Below, piece after piece: positions 26,658 through 35,702 of a stretch of 64,000 bases of DNA; position 1 is the first letter of the stretch; each line of letters opens with the position of its first letter. Made by a program: the position numbers and the translations under genes. Below the pieces are notes generated by a model. It was not told the origin of the DNA, did not search any database, and saw only the letters and a program-made list of their open reading frames with translations. Origin of the DNA: Bradyrhizobium cenepequi (GTDB lineage: Bacteria; Pseudomonadota; Alphaproteobacteria; Rhizobiales; Xanthobacteraceae); assembly GCF_020329485.1 (NCBI RefSeq), contig NZ_JAGKJI010000026.1, forward strand, positions 26,999-90,998. Reading direction: 5' to 3'.

Positions 26658-27667
26658 GACGCCTCCGCCATTTCGCCGGCACGCCAGCAGGCGGCAAGAT
26701 GCCGGCCGCCGAAATCGCCGAGCGGCGGATATTCCTCGCGGCAGCGCGGGACCGCGAACCGGCAGCGCGGCGCAAAGGCGCAGCCCGTCGGCAATTTCGT
26801 CAACGACGGCACCATGCCCGGAATCTCGACGAGCCGCGCATCGGCTTTTGCATCGAGCGAGGGCACCGCCGGGATCGAGGCCATCAGGCCGCGCGTATAG
26901 GGGTGCAGCGGATTCTCGAACAGCGCCTCGACGCTCGCCTCCTCGACCTTCCTGCCGGCATACATCACGATCACGCGCTGCGCCGTCTGCGCGACCACGC
27001 CGAGATCATGCGTGATCAGGATCAGCCCGGTGCCGAGCTTCTTCTGCAGATCGACCATCAGCGCCAGGATCTGCGCCTGGATTGTCACGTCCAGCGCCGT
27101 CGTCGGTTCGTCCGCGATCAACAGGGTCGGCCGGCAGGCCAGCGCCATCGCAATCATCGCGCGCTGGCGCATGCCGCCTGAAAGCTGGTGCGGATATTCC
27201 TGCGCACGCCGCTCCGGCTCGGGAATGCGGACCAGGCGCAACATGTCCACCGCCTGCTTCCAGGCGTCCTTGCCGCTGATGTCCTGGTGCAGGCGCAAGG
27301 CTTCCGTGATCTGGTCGCCGATCCGCATCACCGGATTGAGCGAGGTCATCGGCTCCTGGAAGATCATGGAAATACGATTGCCCCTGATCTTGCGCATCGC
27401 TTCATCATCGAGCGCGAGCAGGTTCTTGCCTTCGAGAATGATCTCGCCACCTACGATCTTGCCAGGCGGATCCGGCACCAGCCGCATCACCGAGAGCGCG
27501 GTCACGCTCTTGCCGCAGCCGGATTCGCCGACGATCGCCAGCGTCTCGCCGCGGCGGACGCTGAAGGAGACGTCGTCGACCGCCCTGAACAATCCCGAAT
27601 TGGTGAAGAACACCGTTTTCAGGTTCCTCACCTCGAGCACCGCTTCTGCCTTGCTTGCTCCGCTCAT
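26654..27667 (-). CDS. Oligopeptide-type ABC transporter ATP-binding protein (DppD/OppD-like)
   Basis: This 337-residue ATPase has Walker A AIVGESGCGKSV, signature LSGGMRQRAMIAMAL, Walker B LLIADEPTTALD and the H-loop LITHDLGVV. GCAFAPRCRFAVPRC near the end is the cysteine-rich segment of this family. It pairs with the ATPase at 25656 as a heterodimer driving import through the two permeases upstream. The ATG at 27667 is preferred over the open frame to 27739, because the latter extends into a dispersed repeat. The downstream ATPase gene begins within its last codons. Confidence 0.92.
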   Translation of the reverse strand: MSGASKAEAVLEVRNLKTVFFTNSGLFRAVDDVSFSVRRGETLAIVGESGCGKSVTALSVMRLVPDPPGKIVGGEIILEGKNLLALDDEAMRKIRGNRISMIFQEPMTSLNPVMRIGDQITEALRLHQDISGKDAWKQAVDMLRLVRIPEPERRAQEYPHQLSGGMRQRAMIAMALACRPTLLIADEPTTALDVTIQAQILALMVDLQKKLGTGLILITHDLGVVAQTAQRVIVMYAGRKVEEASVEALFENPLHPYTRGLMASIPAVPSLDAKADARLVEIPGMVPSLTKLPTGCAFAPRCRFAVPRCREEYPPLGDFGGRHLAACWRAGEMAEAS

Positions 27668-27716
27668 TAGATCGGAATGCCTCTTCTTCGAATCGTCATT
27701 CCGCTCAATCTCCTTT

Positions 27717-27794
27717 GTTTGAGCATAATCTCCGCGCAAACGCTTTGCGTTTGTCGCGAGGAAAACCGGTTCCCACTTTTCCGAATCATGCTCT
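27717..27794. repeat. Dispersed GAGCATAATC...AAAACCGGTTCCCACTTTTCCG repeat
   Basis: It contains GAGCATAATC, then GCAAACGCTTTGCGTTTGTCGC, an inverted repeat, and GAAAACCGGTTCCCACTTTTCCGAATCATGCTC. It is read here in reverse relative to the elements at 31538 and 53078. It lies inside the importer operon, between the permease and the first ATPase, and its end supplies the TAG stop of the permease gene at 27793. Confidence 0.8.
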
Positions 27795-28686
27795 AGCCGC
27801 GCTGCCTTGGATCGAGGATGTCGCGCAGGGCGTCGCCGAACAGATTAGTGCCGAACACAGCCAGGCTGATCGCGATCCCCGGGAAGATCACGAGCCACGG
27901 TGCGACGCGCACATATTCGGCGGCCGATTCCGAGAGCATACGACCCCAGGATGGATAGGGTTCGGGAATGCCGAGGCCGAGAAATGACAAGGACGCCTCC
28001 GTCAGGATGGTGGAGCCGAGTTGCGCGGTCGCGAGCACGATCAGGGGCGCCAGCGTGTTCGGCAGCACGTGGCGCAGCGCGATCCGCATCTCGCTCATGC
28101 CGATCGATTTGGCAGCCTCCACAAACGGCAGTTCGCGCAGCGCCAGCGTGTTGGCGCGGATCACGCGCGCCACCGTCGGGATCAACGGGATCGCGATCGC
28201 GATGATGACATTCGGCAGCGAAGGACCGAGCGCGGCCGTCATCACCAGCGCCAGCACGAGCAGCGGCAGCGACTGCAGGATGTCGGTGATGCGCTGGAAC
28301 AGGAGATCGACCCAGCCGGACAGATAGCCGGAGGCGAGCCCCACGATGACACCGATCGAGGCGCCGAGCGCAGTCGAGCCGAGACCGACCGCGAGCGAGA
28401 TGCGCGCGCCATAGATGATGCGGCTCCAGACGTCGCGGCCGAACGAATCCGTTCCGAACCAGTGCCGTGCATCGGGCGCGGCGAGGCGGTGCGCGGAATC
28501 GACGGCAAGCGGATCATACCGGCTGATCAGGTCGGCCGAGAGCGCCATCGCGACGAACAGCACCATGATGACGAGGCCGATCGTGCCGAGCAGATAACGC
28601 TGCGCAAGGAACGTCAGTCGCCGCCAGCCATGCGTCGCTTCCGCGCCGGCACGCCTTAGTTCAGCATCGAAGTTGATGACAGCCAA
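27793..28686 (-). CDS. Oligopeptide-type ABC transporter permease (DppC-like)
   Basis: This 297-residue membrane protein has about six hydrophobic segments, and starts with a short cytoplasmic tail. The EAA loop, EAAKSIGMSEMRIALRHVLPN, is the ATPase contact of DppC-type permeases, and GTDSFGRDVWSRIIYGARIS is the conserved periplasmic region of this family. The start is a TTG, with GGAG 8 bases upstream, 3 bp after the stop of the DppB-like gene. The TAG stop lies in a dispersed repeat. It forms the channel with the permease at 28690. Confidence 0.92.
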   Translation of the reverse strand: MAVINFDAELRRAGAEATHGWRRLTFLAQRYLLGTIGLVIMVLFVAMALSADLISRYDPLAVDSAHRLAAPDARHWFGTDSFGRDVWSRIIYGARISLAVGLGSTALGASIGVIVGLASGYLSGWVDLLFQRITDILQSLPLLVLALVMTAALGPSLPNVIIAIAIPLIPTVARVIRANTLALRELPFVEAAKSIGMSEMRIALRHVLPNTLAPLIVLATAQLGSTILTEASLSFLGLGIPEPYPSWGRMLSESAAEYVRVAPWLVIFPGIAISLAVFGTNLFGDALRDILDPRQRG

Positions 28687-28689
28687 AGG

Positions 28690-29637
28690 TCAATCTCCGT
28701 AGCGAATGCGCGGGTCGATGGCGGCGTAGAGCATATCGACCGCGAAATTGACGACGACCACGACCACCGCGATGAGCATCACGAGGTTCTGCACGATCGG
28801 GTAATCGCGCCAGCGCAGCGCCTCGACCAGGAAGCGCGCAACGCCGGGGATGTTGAAGACCGTCTCGGTGACGATCAGGCCGCCGATCAGGAATGCCGCC
28901 TCAATGCCGATCACGGTGATCACGGGCAGCACCGCGTTCTTCAGCGCGTGGTGATAATTGACGGAGGATTCGGAGGCGCCCTTGGCGCGAGCGGTGCGGA
29001 TATAGTCCTGCCGCAGGATCTCCAGCATCGAGGAGCGGGTGATGCGCATGGTCAAAGCCGCGCTGCGGAAGCCGACCGCCATCGCCGGAATGCAGTAGAT
29101 CGCGAACGCCTCGGCCCAGGTCTGCGGATTCGGGTTGAAGATCGGCATCCAGCCGAGCATCGACACCGAAGCCATCAGGATCAGAAGCCCCAGCCAGAAC
29201 GATGGCAGCGACAGCCCGCTCAGGCTGACCACGCGCAAGGCGTAGTCGAGCCGCGTGCCCTGATGCACCGCGCTGAGCACGCCCAAGGGAATGCCGATCG
29301 AGGCCGAGAACAACAGCGCGAGGCCGGCGAGCTTCGCCGTGATCGGGATCCGGGGCAGAATCTCCTGCAGCGCCGACTTCTCCGAGACATAGGAATAACC
29401 GAGATCGCCGTGCAGGAGGCCACCGATCCACTTGAGATACTGCACGACGATCGGGTCGCTAAGGCCGAGTTCCTTCTCCAGATTGGCCTTGTCGGCGGGA
29501 TCGACATAGCCGGCCGCATCGAACAGGATATCGACGATGTTGCCAGGCACGATACGCAGCAGCACGAAGATGATGACCGAGATCCCGAACAGGGTCACGA
29601 GCATCAGAAAGAGGCGCCGGACGATATAGGCTAGCAC
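28690..29637 (-). CDS. Oligopeptide-type ABC transporter permease (DppB-like)
   Basis: This 315-residue membrane protein begins MLAYIVRRLFLMLVTLFGIS, the N-terminal helix typical of DppB/OppB. It then has YTRTARAKGASESSV-type sequence (read as YIRTARAKGASE) in the EAA loop and ends with MLYAAIDPRIRYGD, the family's C terminus. The start is a GTG with AAGGAG upstream. It pairs with the DppC-like permease encoded 3 bp downstream. The binding protein gene lies upstream, across a palindromic repeat. Confidence 0.92.
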   Translation of the reverse strand: MLAYIVRRLFLMLVTLFGISVIIFVLLRIVPGNIVDILFDAAGYVDPADKANLEKELGLSDPIVVQYLKWIGGLLHGDLGYSYVSEKSALQEILPRIPITAKLAGLALLFSASIGIPLGVLSAVHQGTRLDYALRVVSLSGLSLPSFWLGLLILMASVSMLGWMPIFNPNPQTWAEAFAIYCIPAMAVGFRSAALTMRITRSSMLEILRQDYIRTARAKGASESSVNYHHALKNAVLPVITVIGIEAAFLIGGLIVTETVFNIPGVARFLVEALRWRDYPIVQNLVMLIAVVVVVVNFAVDMLYAAIDPRIRYGD

Positions 29638-29668
29638 CTGGCCGCTCTCCTTTTTTGAACTCTTCCTT

Positions 29669-29791
29669 CACCTCTCCCGCTTGCGGGAGAGGTCGGCGCG
29701 AGGCGCCGGGTGAGGGTTCTCTCCACTTGCGAGAGCCCGATTCGTGGAGGCACCCCCACCCCCGCCCTCCCCCGCAAGCGGGAGAGGGGGC
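29669..29791. repeat. Dispersed palindromic repeat, CTCTCCCGCTTGCGGGAGAGG family
   Basis: CCTCTCCCGCTTGCGGGAGAGG at the left and CCTCCCCCGCAAGCGGGAGAGG at the right flank GGCGCGAGGCGCC and a CTCTCCACTTGCGAGAG hairpin. It is close to the element at 43031. It sits between the binding protein and the first permease of the importer, where stable hairpins often keep binding-protein mRNA abundant; that role here is inferred. Confidence 0.88.
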
Positions 29792-29813
29792 GCAGCTCCA
29801 TCGTGGATCCACG

Positions 29814-31412
29814 TTACTTGTCCATCCAGACGTCTTCGTAACGGTAGCCGTTGTAGGAGCTGTTGGACATCACCGTCACGTTCTTGACGTAGGGCTGCCA
29901 GCAGGTTCCGGTGCGGCTGTGCAAGATGATGGGCCGAGCGACGTCTTCCTGCAGTTTCTTGTCGATCTCCCAGACCAGCTTCTTGCGTTTCTCGGTGTCG
30001 GTCTCGACCGACTGCTGGTCAAACAGCTTTTCGATCTCGCGATTGCAGTAGTTGGTGTAGTTCCGCTCGGATTCGCAGGAATAGTTTTCGTAGAAGGATT
30101 GGTCGGGCTCGTCGACCGCGTTACCGGTGAGATTGAGGCCCAGCGAATAGTCCTTGCGCGCGACCTTCGGGAACCATTGCGCGGTGTCGACGACGTCGAG
30201 CTCGGCGTCGATATAGATGGTCTTGAGCTGGTCGATCAGGATGATGGCCGGGTCGCGGTAGATCGGGATATTGCGGGTCGACACCTTGATCTGCAGATGC
30301 TTGTCGGGGCCGTAGCCCGCCTTCTGCATCAGCTTGCGCGCCTGCTCGCGATTGGCGTTGATGTCGGGACCATAGCCCGGGATCGTCTCCAGCATTTCCT
30401 TTGGCATCGCCCACAATCCTGCCGGCGCGGGCTGCATGGTGCCGCCGATATCAGCCTGACCTTCGAACAGGATCGAGATGAAGGCCTTGCGGTCGAGCGC
30501 GAGCGCCAGCGCGCGGCGGATGTCGAGATTGTCGAACGGCGGCGCCGACGAATTGATGATGATGTTGGTGGAGACGTTGCTCGGCTCCACCACGCAGATC
30601 GCATTGGGCGCCTGCGATTTGACGTCCTTGAGCAGCGGAATCGACACTTCGGTCGGGAACGTCATGTCGAATTTGCCGGAGACGAAGCCGAGAATCGCCG
30701 TCGAGCGGTTCGTGACGATGGTGAATTCGATGCCGTCGAGATAAGGCAGGTCCTTCTTGAAGTAGTCCGGGTTCTTCGTCAGCTTGATCGACTCGTTGGC
30801 CTTGAACTCGACGAACTTGAACGGTCCGGTCCCGATCGGCTTGGTGCGCATCTCCGCCGGCGAGACATGGCAGGGATAGATCGGCGTGTAGCCGGAGGCG
30901 AGCAGCGACAATAGCGCCGGCTGCGGCCGCTTCAGGTTGAAGGAGGCCTCGTAGTCGCCATTGACGGCGACGTCGTTGACCTGGTTGTACCAGGATTTGC
31001 GCGGGTTCTGGCGGAACTTCTGCTGCGACTTGCCCATCAGGAGATCGAAGGTGCATTTGACGTCGGCCGACGTGAACGGCTTGCCGTCATGCCACTTGAC
31101 GTCCTTGCGGAGCTTGAAGGTCAGTCTCTTCTTGTCGTCGCTCCAGGCCCAGCTCTCCGCGAGTTCCGGCACGATCGTATCGACGCTGTTCTGCGCAACA
31201 TGCTGGTTGAAGATCACCAGGTTGTTGAACACCGGCATGAAGGGGACATTGAAGGAATAGCTCGCACCTTCGTGGATCGAGGCGCTGCCTGGACTGTCGC
31301 GGTGATACAGTCGAAGGATGCCGCCGGACTTCGGTCCCTCCGCCAGCGAAACATCGTAAGCCGAAAGCCAACATAGCGCTGCCACGGCAAGCGCTCGCAC
31401 GCTCCGCATCAT
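29814..31412 (-). CDS. ABC transporter substrate-binding protein, family 5 (peptide type)
   Basis: From the ATG at 31412 the protein has 532 residues. A signal peptide is visible (VRALAVAALCWLSAYDVSLA), followed by the mature chain. SBP family 5 features include LAESWAWSDDKKRLTFKLRKDVKWHDGKPFTSADV and YLDGIEFTIV. These proteins capture oligopeptides or other bulky solutes in the periplasm and deliver them to the DppBC-like channel. It is the first gene of the importer. GGAGG sits so close to ATG 31412 that the next codon, ATG 31409, may be the true start. The solute is unknown. Confidence 0.9.
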   Translation of the reverse strand: MMRSVRALAVAALCWLSAYDVSLAEGPKSGGILRLYHRDSPGSASIHEGASYSFNVPFMPVFNNLVIFNQHVAQNSVDTIVPELAESWAWSDDKKRLTFKLRKDVKWHDGKPFTSADVKCTFDLLMGKSQQKFRQNPRKSWYNQVNDVAVNGDYEASFNLKRPQPALLSLLASGYTPIYPCHVSPAEMRTKPIGTGPFKFVEFKANESIKLTKNPDYFKKDLPYLDGIEFTIVTNRSTAILGFVSGKFDMTFPTEVSIPLLKDVKSQAPNAICVVEPSNVSTNIIINSSAPPFDNLDIRRALALALDRKAFISILFEGQADIGGTMQPAPAGLWAMPKEMLETIPGYGPDINANREQARKLMQKAGYGPDKHLQIKVSTRNIPIYRDPAIILIDQLKTIYIDAELDVVDTAQWFPKVARKDYSLGLNLTGNAVDEPDQSFYENYSCESERNYTNYCNREIEKLFDQQSVETDTEKRKKLVWEIDKKLQEDVARPIILHSRTGTCWQPYVKNVTVMSNSSYNGYRYEDVWMDK

Positions 31413-31537
31413 TTCCTCCCGACGTTCGGTCTCTATGGCCGATTTGGCATGGAGGATACCATGGTGTGAGGTCTGAGCAACCGGCGTCGTGCGCATGAGG
31501 ACTGGCAATTCGAATGAATGCCGGGCCTGCGACACTT

Positions 31538-31637
31538 AGAGCATGATCCGGAAAAGTGGAAACCGGTTTTCCGAAAAGATCATGCTCAAACAAGGAGATG
31601 AGGTCATGATCCGATTCCGTCTAGTCGGATCATGATC
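31538..31637. repeat. Dispersed AGAGCATGATCCGGAAAAGTGG...CATGCTC repeat
   Basis: AGAGCATGATCCGGAAAAG and CGAAAAGATCATGCTC form the arms around AAACCGGTTTT. A second palindrome, TCATGATCCGA / TCGGATCATGA, follows to 31637. The element is very similar to that at 53078. It separates the binding protein from the dioxygenase gene. Confidence 0.88.
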
Positions 31638-31658
31638 TCGCGCTGCAGTGCGGTCGCG

Positions 31659-32546
31659 TTATTCCGCGGCCTGGGGCGACGGCAGGCCCATCGTCGCGAG
31701 ACCGTCGGCCTCGGTCGCCGAGACCGTGGTGCGGATCATCAGCCGCGGTTCATGCGCCAGCCATGGCCGCCCGCGGTGCATGGTGGCGCGATTGTCCCAC
31801 ATCACGACGTCGCCCTGCCGCCATTTGTGCAAGTAAGCCGTTCCCGGCGCAGTGGCTGCCGCCATGAGTTCATCGATCAGCTTCTTGCCGGCGGCAGCGC
31901 CCATGCCTTCGACGGCATAGGCGTGCGATGCAAGATAGAGTGCGCCGCCGCCGTTGACCGAATTGCGCCACACCATGCGCCAGCACACTGGCGGCAGCAC
32001 CGCCATCTCCTCCGCCGTCGCAAGGCCGGGAGCGATCTGGCCGCGCGAATGCGCGTAGGAGTGCCAGGCGAAGGAGTTTTCGAGCTGCTTTGCCAAGCCC
32101 TCGTCCAGCAATTCGAACGCAACGCGCGTGGAGACGAATTCGGTTTCGCCGCCATGATCGGGAATAGTCCGCGCCGACAGGATCGAGGTCAGCGCCGGCA
32201 CGCGCTTGAACGAGGAATCGGTGTGCCAGAGCTGGTTGGCCTTGCTGCGCAGGGCCTGGCGATGATCGGGCGGCACCACTTTGCCGTCGGGGCCAATGGT
32301 CGTAAGGATCACGAAATGCGATCCCGTTCCCATGGAACCGACCTTTGTCACTTCCGGGGGACCGAAACGGCGCGAGAACGCCAATTGCTTGTCATCTGAC
32401 ACGTCCTGGTCGCGAAGCACCAGAACTGAGTGCTCTTCAAATGCTGCACGCACTGCAGCATAAGCGGCCTTGCTTCTGGCGACATCGTCGAGCGTCACGC
32501 CGCGAATTTCCGCCGCGAATCCCGGACCCACCCGGACCACGTCCAT
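31659..32546 (-). CDS. TauD/TfdA-family Fe(II)/2-oxoglutarate dioxygenase
   Basis: The 295-residue protein has the facial triad: His108 and Asp110 in NQLWHTDSSF, and His257 in DNRATMHRGR. Arg268, 11 residues after the last His, should bind 2-oxoglutarate. Segments such as NQLWHTDSS, GGETEF and GDVVMWDNR resemble TfdA (2,4-dichlorophenoxyacetate dioxygenase) more closely than TauD. The enzyme would couple 2-oxoglutarate decarboxylation to hydroxylation or ether cleavage. The substrate is not established. GGGAGG precedes the ATG. The gene lies just upstream of a peptide-type ABC importer and downstream of an acyl-CoA synthetase and a maleylacetate-reductase-like gene, all on the minus strand. 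Confidence 0.88.
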   Translation of the reverse strand: MDVVRVGPGFAAEIRGVTLDDVARSKAAYAAVRAAFEEHSVLVLRDQDVSDDKQLAFSRRFGPPEVTKVGSMGTGSHFVILTTIGPDGKVVPPDHRQALRSKANQLWHTDSSFKRVPALTSILSARTIPDHGGETEFVSTRVAFELLDEGLAKQLENSFAWHSYAHSRGQIAPGLATAEEMAVLPPVCWRMVWRNSVNGGGALYLASHAYAVEGMGAAAGKKLIDELMAAATAPGTAYLHKWRQGDVVMWDNRATMHRGRPWLAHEPRLMIRTTVSATEADGLATMGLPSPQAAE

Positions 32547-32702
32547 CGGTCAACCTCCCTGTTTTTCTTGTTGCGCAAGAATTAGGGTAAATCGCCGTGC
32601 CGAGCAACGCGGTGATATTCAACCCATCGCGATCAGGCGCCGCCGCTCACGTTGGTTGGCGGCGCGGAAATCACCAGCTTGGGTGGAAGAGGCTGCGCTA
32701 CG

Positions 32703-34253
32703 TCACACGATGCGCGAGGTCTTGTTGCCCCAATAGCGGTCGCGCAACAGGCGTTTGTAGAGCTTGCCGGTCGGCAGCCGCGGCAGTTCCGCCTCGAAAT
32801 CGATCGAGCGCGGCACCTTCTGGCGTGACAGTGATTGCGCGCAGAAGGCGATCAGTTCTTCCGCCAGGTCGGATCCCGGCGTCACGCCTTGCATCGGCTG
32901 CACCACCGCCTTCACTTCCTCGCCGAGGTCGGCATTGGGCACGCCGAACACGGCGGCGTCAGCAACCTTTGGATGGGTGATCAAGAGGTTCTCGCATTCC
33001 TGTGGATAGATGTTCACGCCGCCGGAGATGATCATGAAGGTCGAGCGGTCGGTGAGATAGAGATAGCCGTCATCGTCGACATAGCCGACGTCGCCGACCG
33101 TGCTCATGCTGCCGTCCGGCGACCGCGCCTCCCCGGTCTTGGCCGGGTCGTTGAAATATTCAAACGGCGAGGCGGTCTTGAACCACACCGTGCCCGGCGT
33201 CTCTTTCGGGCAGGGTTGCATGTTCTCGTCGAGGATGTGCAGGTCGCCGAGCAAGACCTTGCCGACGGTGCCGCGATGGGCCAGCCACTCCTCGGTGTTG
33301 CAGGCGGTGAAGCCGAGCCCTTCGGTCGCGCCGTAATATTCGTGGATGATCGGCCCCCACCACCTGATGATGTCTTCCTTCACGAGCGCAGGGCAGGGGG
33401 CGGCGGCGTGGATCGCGATCTCCAGCGACGACAGGTCGTAGCGGTTCCGCACCTCCTCCGGCAGCTTCAGCATCCGCGAGAACATCGTCGGCACCAATTG
33501 GCTGTGCGTGATGCCCCATTGCTCGACGAGCTGCAGATAGCGCTCGGGATCGAAACTCTCCATGATCACGACGGTGCCGCCGACGCGAATGGTGAGGTTG
33601 ACGGCCGCCTGCGGCGCCGAATGATAGAGCGGCGCGGGCGACAGATAGATCATCCCTTCGCGGTAGTGCCAGAGTTTCTGCAGGAAATCGAACAGTGGCA
33701 GTTGCTGTGACGGCGGTTGCTCCGGCAGCGGCCGCAGGATGCCCTTGGGCCGACCTGTGGTGCCGGACGAATAGAGCATCGCGGTGCCGACCGCTTCATC
33801 CTCGATCGGCGTTGCAGGGAGGCCGGAGGTCGCCTCCCGCAGGCCGACGATGCGATCGCTCTCGGTGTCGCCGTCGGCGACGATGCAGAGCTCGACCTGC
33901 GGGCACTCCTTCAGCGCCTCGCGCGCGACGTCGAGTTTCGCTTTTGACGTGATCAGGATGCGCGACTGGCTGTTGGTGAGGATGTAGGCGAGTTCGCCCG
34001 CGGTCAGATACGAATTCACGCAGGTGAAATAGAGGCCGGACCGTTCGCCGGCGCCGCAGGCCTCGAGATAGCGACTGTTGTTCTCCATGAAGATCGCATA
34101 GTGGTCGAGCCGCCTCAATCCGCACTTTCGAAACAGATGCGCCAGCCGGTTGCTGCGCGCGTCGAGTTCGCGATAGGTGACGATCTCGCCCGTCGCAGCC
34201 ATGATGAAAGCGGGTTGCAACGGGCGCAGATAAGCATGCTTGCCGGTGTACAT
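32703..34253 (-). CDS. AMP-forming acyl-CoA synthetase
   Basis: This 516-residue adenylate-forming ligase has MLYSSGTTGRPKGI, YYGATEGLGF, VGDVGYVDDDGYLYLTDR and RLPTGKLYKR as core motifs A3, A5, A7/A8 and A10. It differs from the one at 12659 and belongs to a group often annotated as FadD-like without known substrate. It lies 16 bp after the maleylacetate-reductase-like gene, and 156 bp before the dioxygenase, so the three may be co-transcribed. A GAGGG sequence lies 13 bases before the ATG, slightly far for a ribosome-binding site. The likely substrate is an aromatic, branched or chlorinated acid, but that is only inferred from neighbours. Confidence 0.9.
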   Translation of the reverse strand: MYTGKHAYLRPLQPAFIMAATGEIVTYRELDARSNRLAHLFRKCGLRRLDHYAIFMENNSRYLEACGAGERSGLYFTCVNSYLTAGELAYILTNSQSRILITSKAKLDVAREALKECPQVELCIVADGDTESDRIVGLREATSGLPATPIEDEAVGTAMLYSSGTTGRPKGILRPLPEQPPSQQLPLFDFLQKLWHYREGMIYLSPAPLYHSAPQAAVNLTIRVGGTVVIMESFDPERYLQLVEQWGITHSQLVPTMFSRMLKLPEEVRNRYDLSSLEIAIHAAAPCPALVKEDIIRWWGPIIHEYYGATEGLGFTACNTEEWLAHRGTVGKVLLGDLHILDENMQPCPKETPGTVWFKTASPFEYFNDPAKTGEARSPDGSMSTVGDVGYVDDDGYLYLTDRSTFMIISGGVNIYPQECENLLITHPKVADAAVFGVPNADLGEEVKAVVQPMQGVTPGSDLAEELIAFCAQSLSRQKVPRSIDFEAELPRLPTGKLYKRLLRDRYWGNKTSRIV

Positions 34254-34269
34254 CGGTGAAAAATGTCCC

Positions 34270-35424
34270 TCATGCTGCCAACAGGAGAATTTCGCGGACC
34301 TGCTCGGGTCCTGCGATCGCGCGCGGATTGCGCGGAACCCACGGCGTTTTCATCGCCTGCTCGGCGATGCGGTCGAAATGTTCGGGACCGATCCGCACGT
34401 CCTGGAGGCTGCGCGGCAGTCCGAGTCCGCGGATAAAGCTGTCGAGCACGTCGCCGGCGTCCGCGCCCGGACGGCCCATCGCCGCGGCGACCTGCTCCTG
34501 GCGATCGGCATTGGCGGACTTGTTCCAGCGCATCACCGCCGGCAGCATCACACACGAGGTGTAGCCATGCGGCACGTCGAATTCGGCGCCGAGCACATAG
34601 CCGATGCCATGGCTCGCTCCCATCGGCACGCCGGAGGCGAGCGGCCCGGTCGACAGCCAGGTGCCGATCTGGCAGTCCAGCCGCGCGTCGATGTCGGTCG
34701 CGTCGGCTTTGACCCGTGGCAGCGCCTGCGCCAGCATCGACAGTCCCTTCAGCGCCTGCGCATCGGCATAGGGATGCGATTCGTTCGAGCAGATGCCCTC
34801 GACGCAATGATCGACGGCGCGGATGCCGGTCGAGAGCCACAGCCATTCCGGTGTGTGCACCGAAAGCCAGGGATCGAGGATCACGGCACGCGGCATCACC
34901 AGGGGATGGGTCAGCAGCTCCTTGACTCGCCTCTTCTCATTGGTGACGCCGGCGATCGCGGTGAACTCGCCGCCCGCGATCGTCGTCGGCACGCTGATCT
35001 GACGCACGTTTGGCGCGTTCACCTCCGGCGATACGCCGTGGCTGGTGCGAATCTTGTCGATGTCGTCGGCGCTGCGGATATCGCCCGCAAGGCAAAGCTG
35101 CACCGCCTTGGCGCCGTCGGTGATCGATCCGCCGCCGACGGTGACGATGAGATCGGCGTTCGCGGCGCGCGCCTGCTCGGCTGCCGCGATCACGGCAGAG
35201 CGCGGCGTGTGCGGCGGCATCGCATCGAAGGTGCTGACGCAAGCTGCGCCCAGTGCGGTGCGGATTCGTTCGATTTCGTCGGTCGCGCGGTTGAGCGTAC
35301 CGCTGACCATCAGGAAGGCGCGTTGCACGCCCATGCGCTCCACCTGCTCGACGATCGCCTCGGCCGCCTGGCGGCCGAACACGACCTCCTCCATTGCGCC
35401 AAATACGACACGTCCTCGGTGCAC
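34270..35424 (-). CDS. Iron-containing alcohol dehydrogenase, maleylacetate-reductase-like
   Basis: This 384-residue protein has the group III alcohol dehydrogenase fold. The N-terminal NAD(P)-binding region includes TVGGGSITDGAK, and PTTIAGGEFT is the conserved loop. The metal site is formed by residues near AVDHCVEGIC and the histidines in GASHGIGYVLGAEFDVPHGY. The start HRGRVVFGA recalls maleylacetate reductases, which reduce maleylacetate to 3-oxoadipate in aromatic degradation. The start codon is GTG with GGGAGGG upstream. It is first in the minus-strand group with an acyl-CoA synthetase and a TfdA-like enzyme. A general aldehyde or ketone reductase remains possible. Confidence 0.82.
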   Translation of the reverse strand: MHRGRVVFGAMEEVVFGRQAAEAIVEQVERMGVQRAFLMVSGTLNRATDEIERIRTALGAACVSTFDAMPPHTPRSAVIAAAEQARAANADLIVTVGGGSITDGAKAVQLCLAGDIRSADDIDKIRTSHGVSPEVNAPNVRQISVPTTIAGGEFTAIAGVTNEKRRVKELLTHPLVMPRAVILDPWLSVHTPEWLWLSTGIRAVDHCVEGICSNESHPYADAQALKGLSMLAQALPRVKADATDIDARLDCQIGTWLSTGPLASGVPMGASHGIGYVLGAEFDVPHGYTSCVMLPAVMRWNKSANADRQEQVAAAMGRPGADAGDVLDSFIRGLGLPRSLQDVRIGPEHFDRIAEQAMKTPWVPRNPRAIAGPEQVREILLLAA

Positions 35425-35702
35425 GAGCCGACCCTCCCTGAAAGATTTATTTCTTTGAGGGCAATCCTAACGGAGCGGGAACGGCTCGTCATGCCCTTAG
35501 ATGCGCCGCCGGCGTCCGCTTCCGGAGGCGACCGCCGTCTGAGTCGCCGTGCGACTACGAAAATGGAGAACGATTTTGCTTGATCCCGCCCCTCTCTTGA
35601 ACAGACTGGCGGGCGGTCACATCTTTGACCTCCGCTGCGTGTAGGGTACGGATCCGGGGCGCCTCGGCTGCGCCGGCTGTGCTGCTTAAGGGGGAGATCG
35701 AC

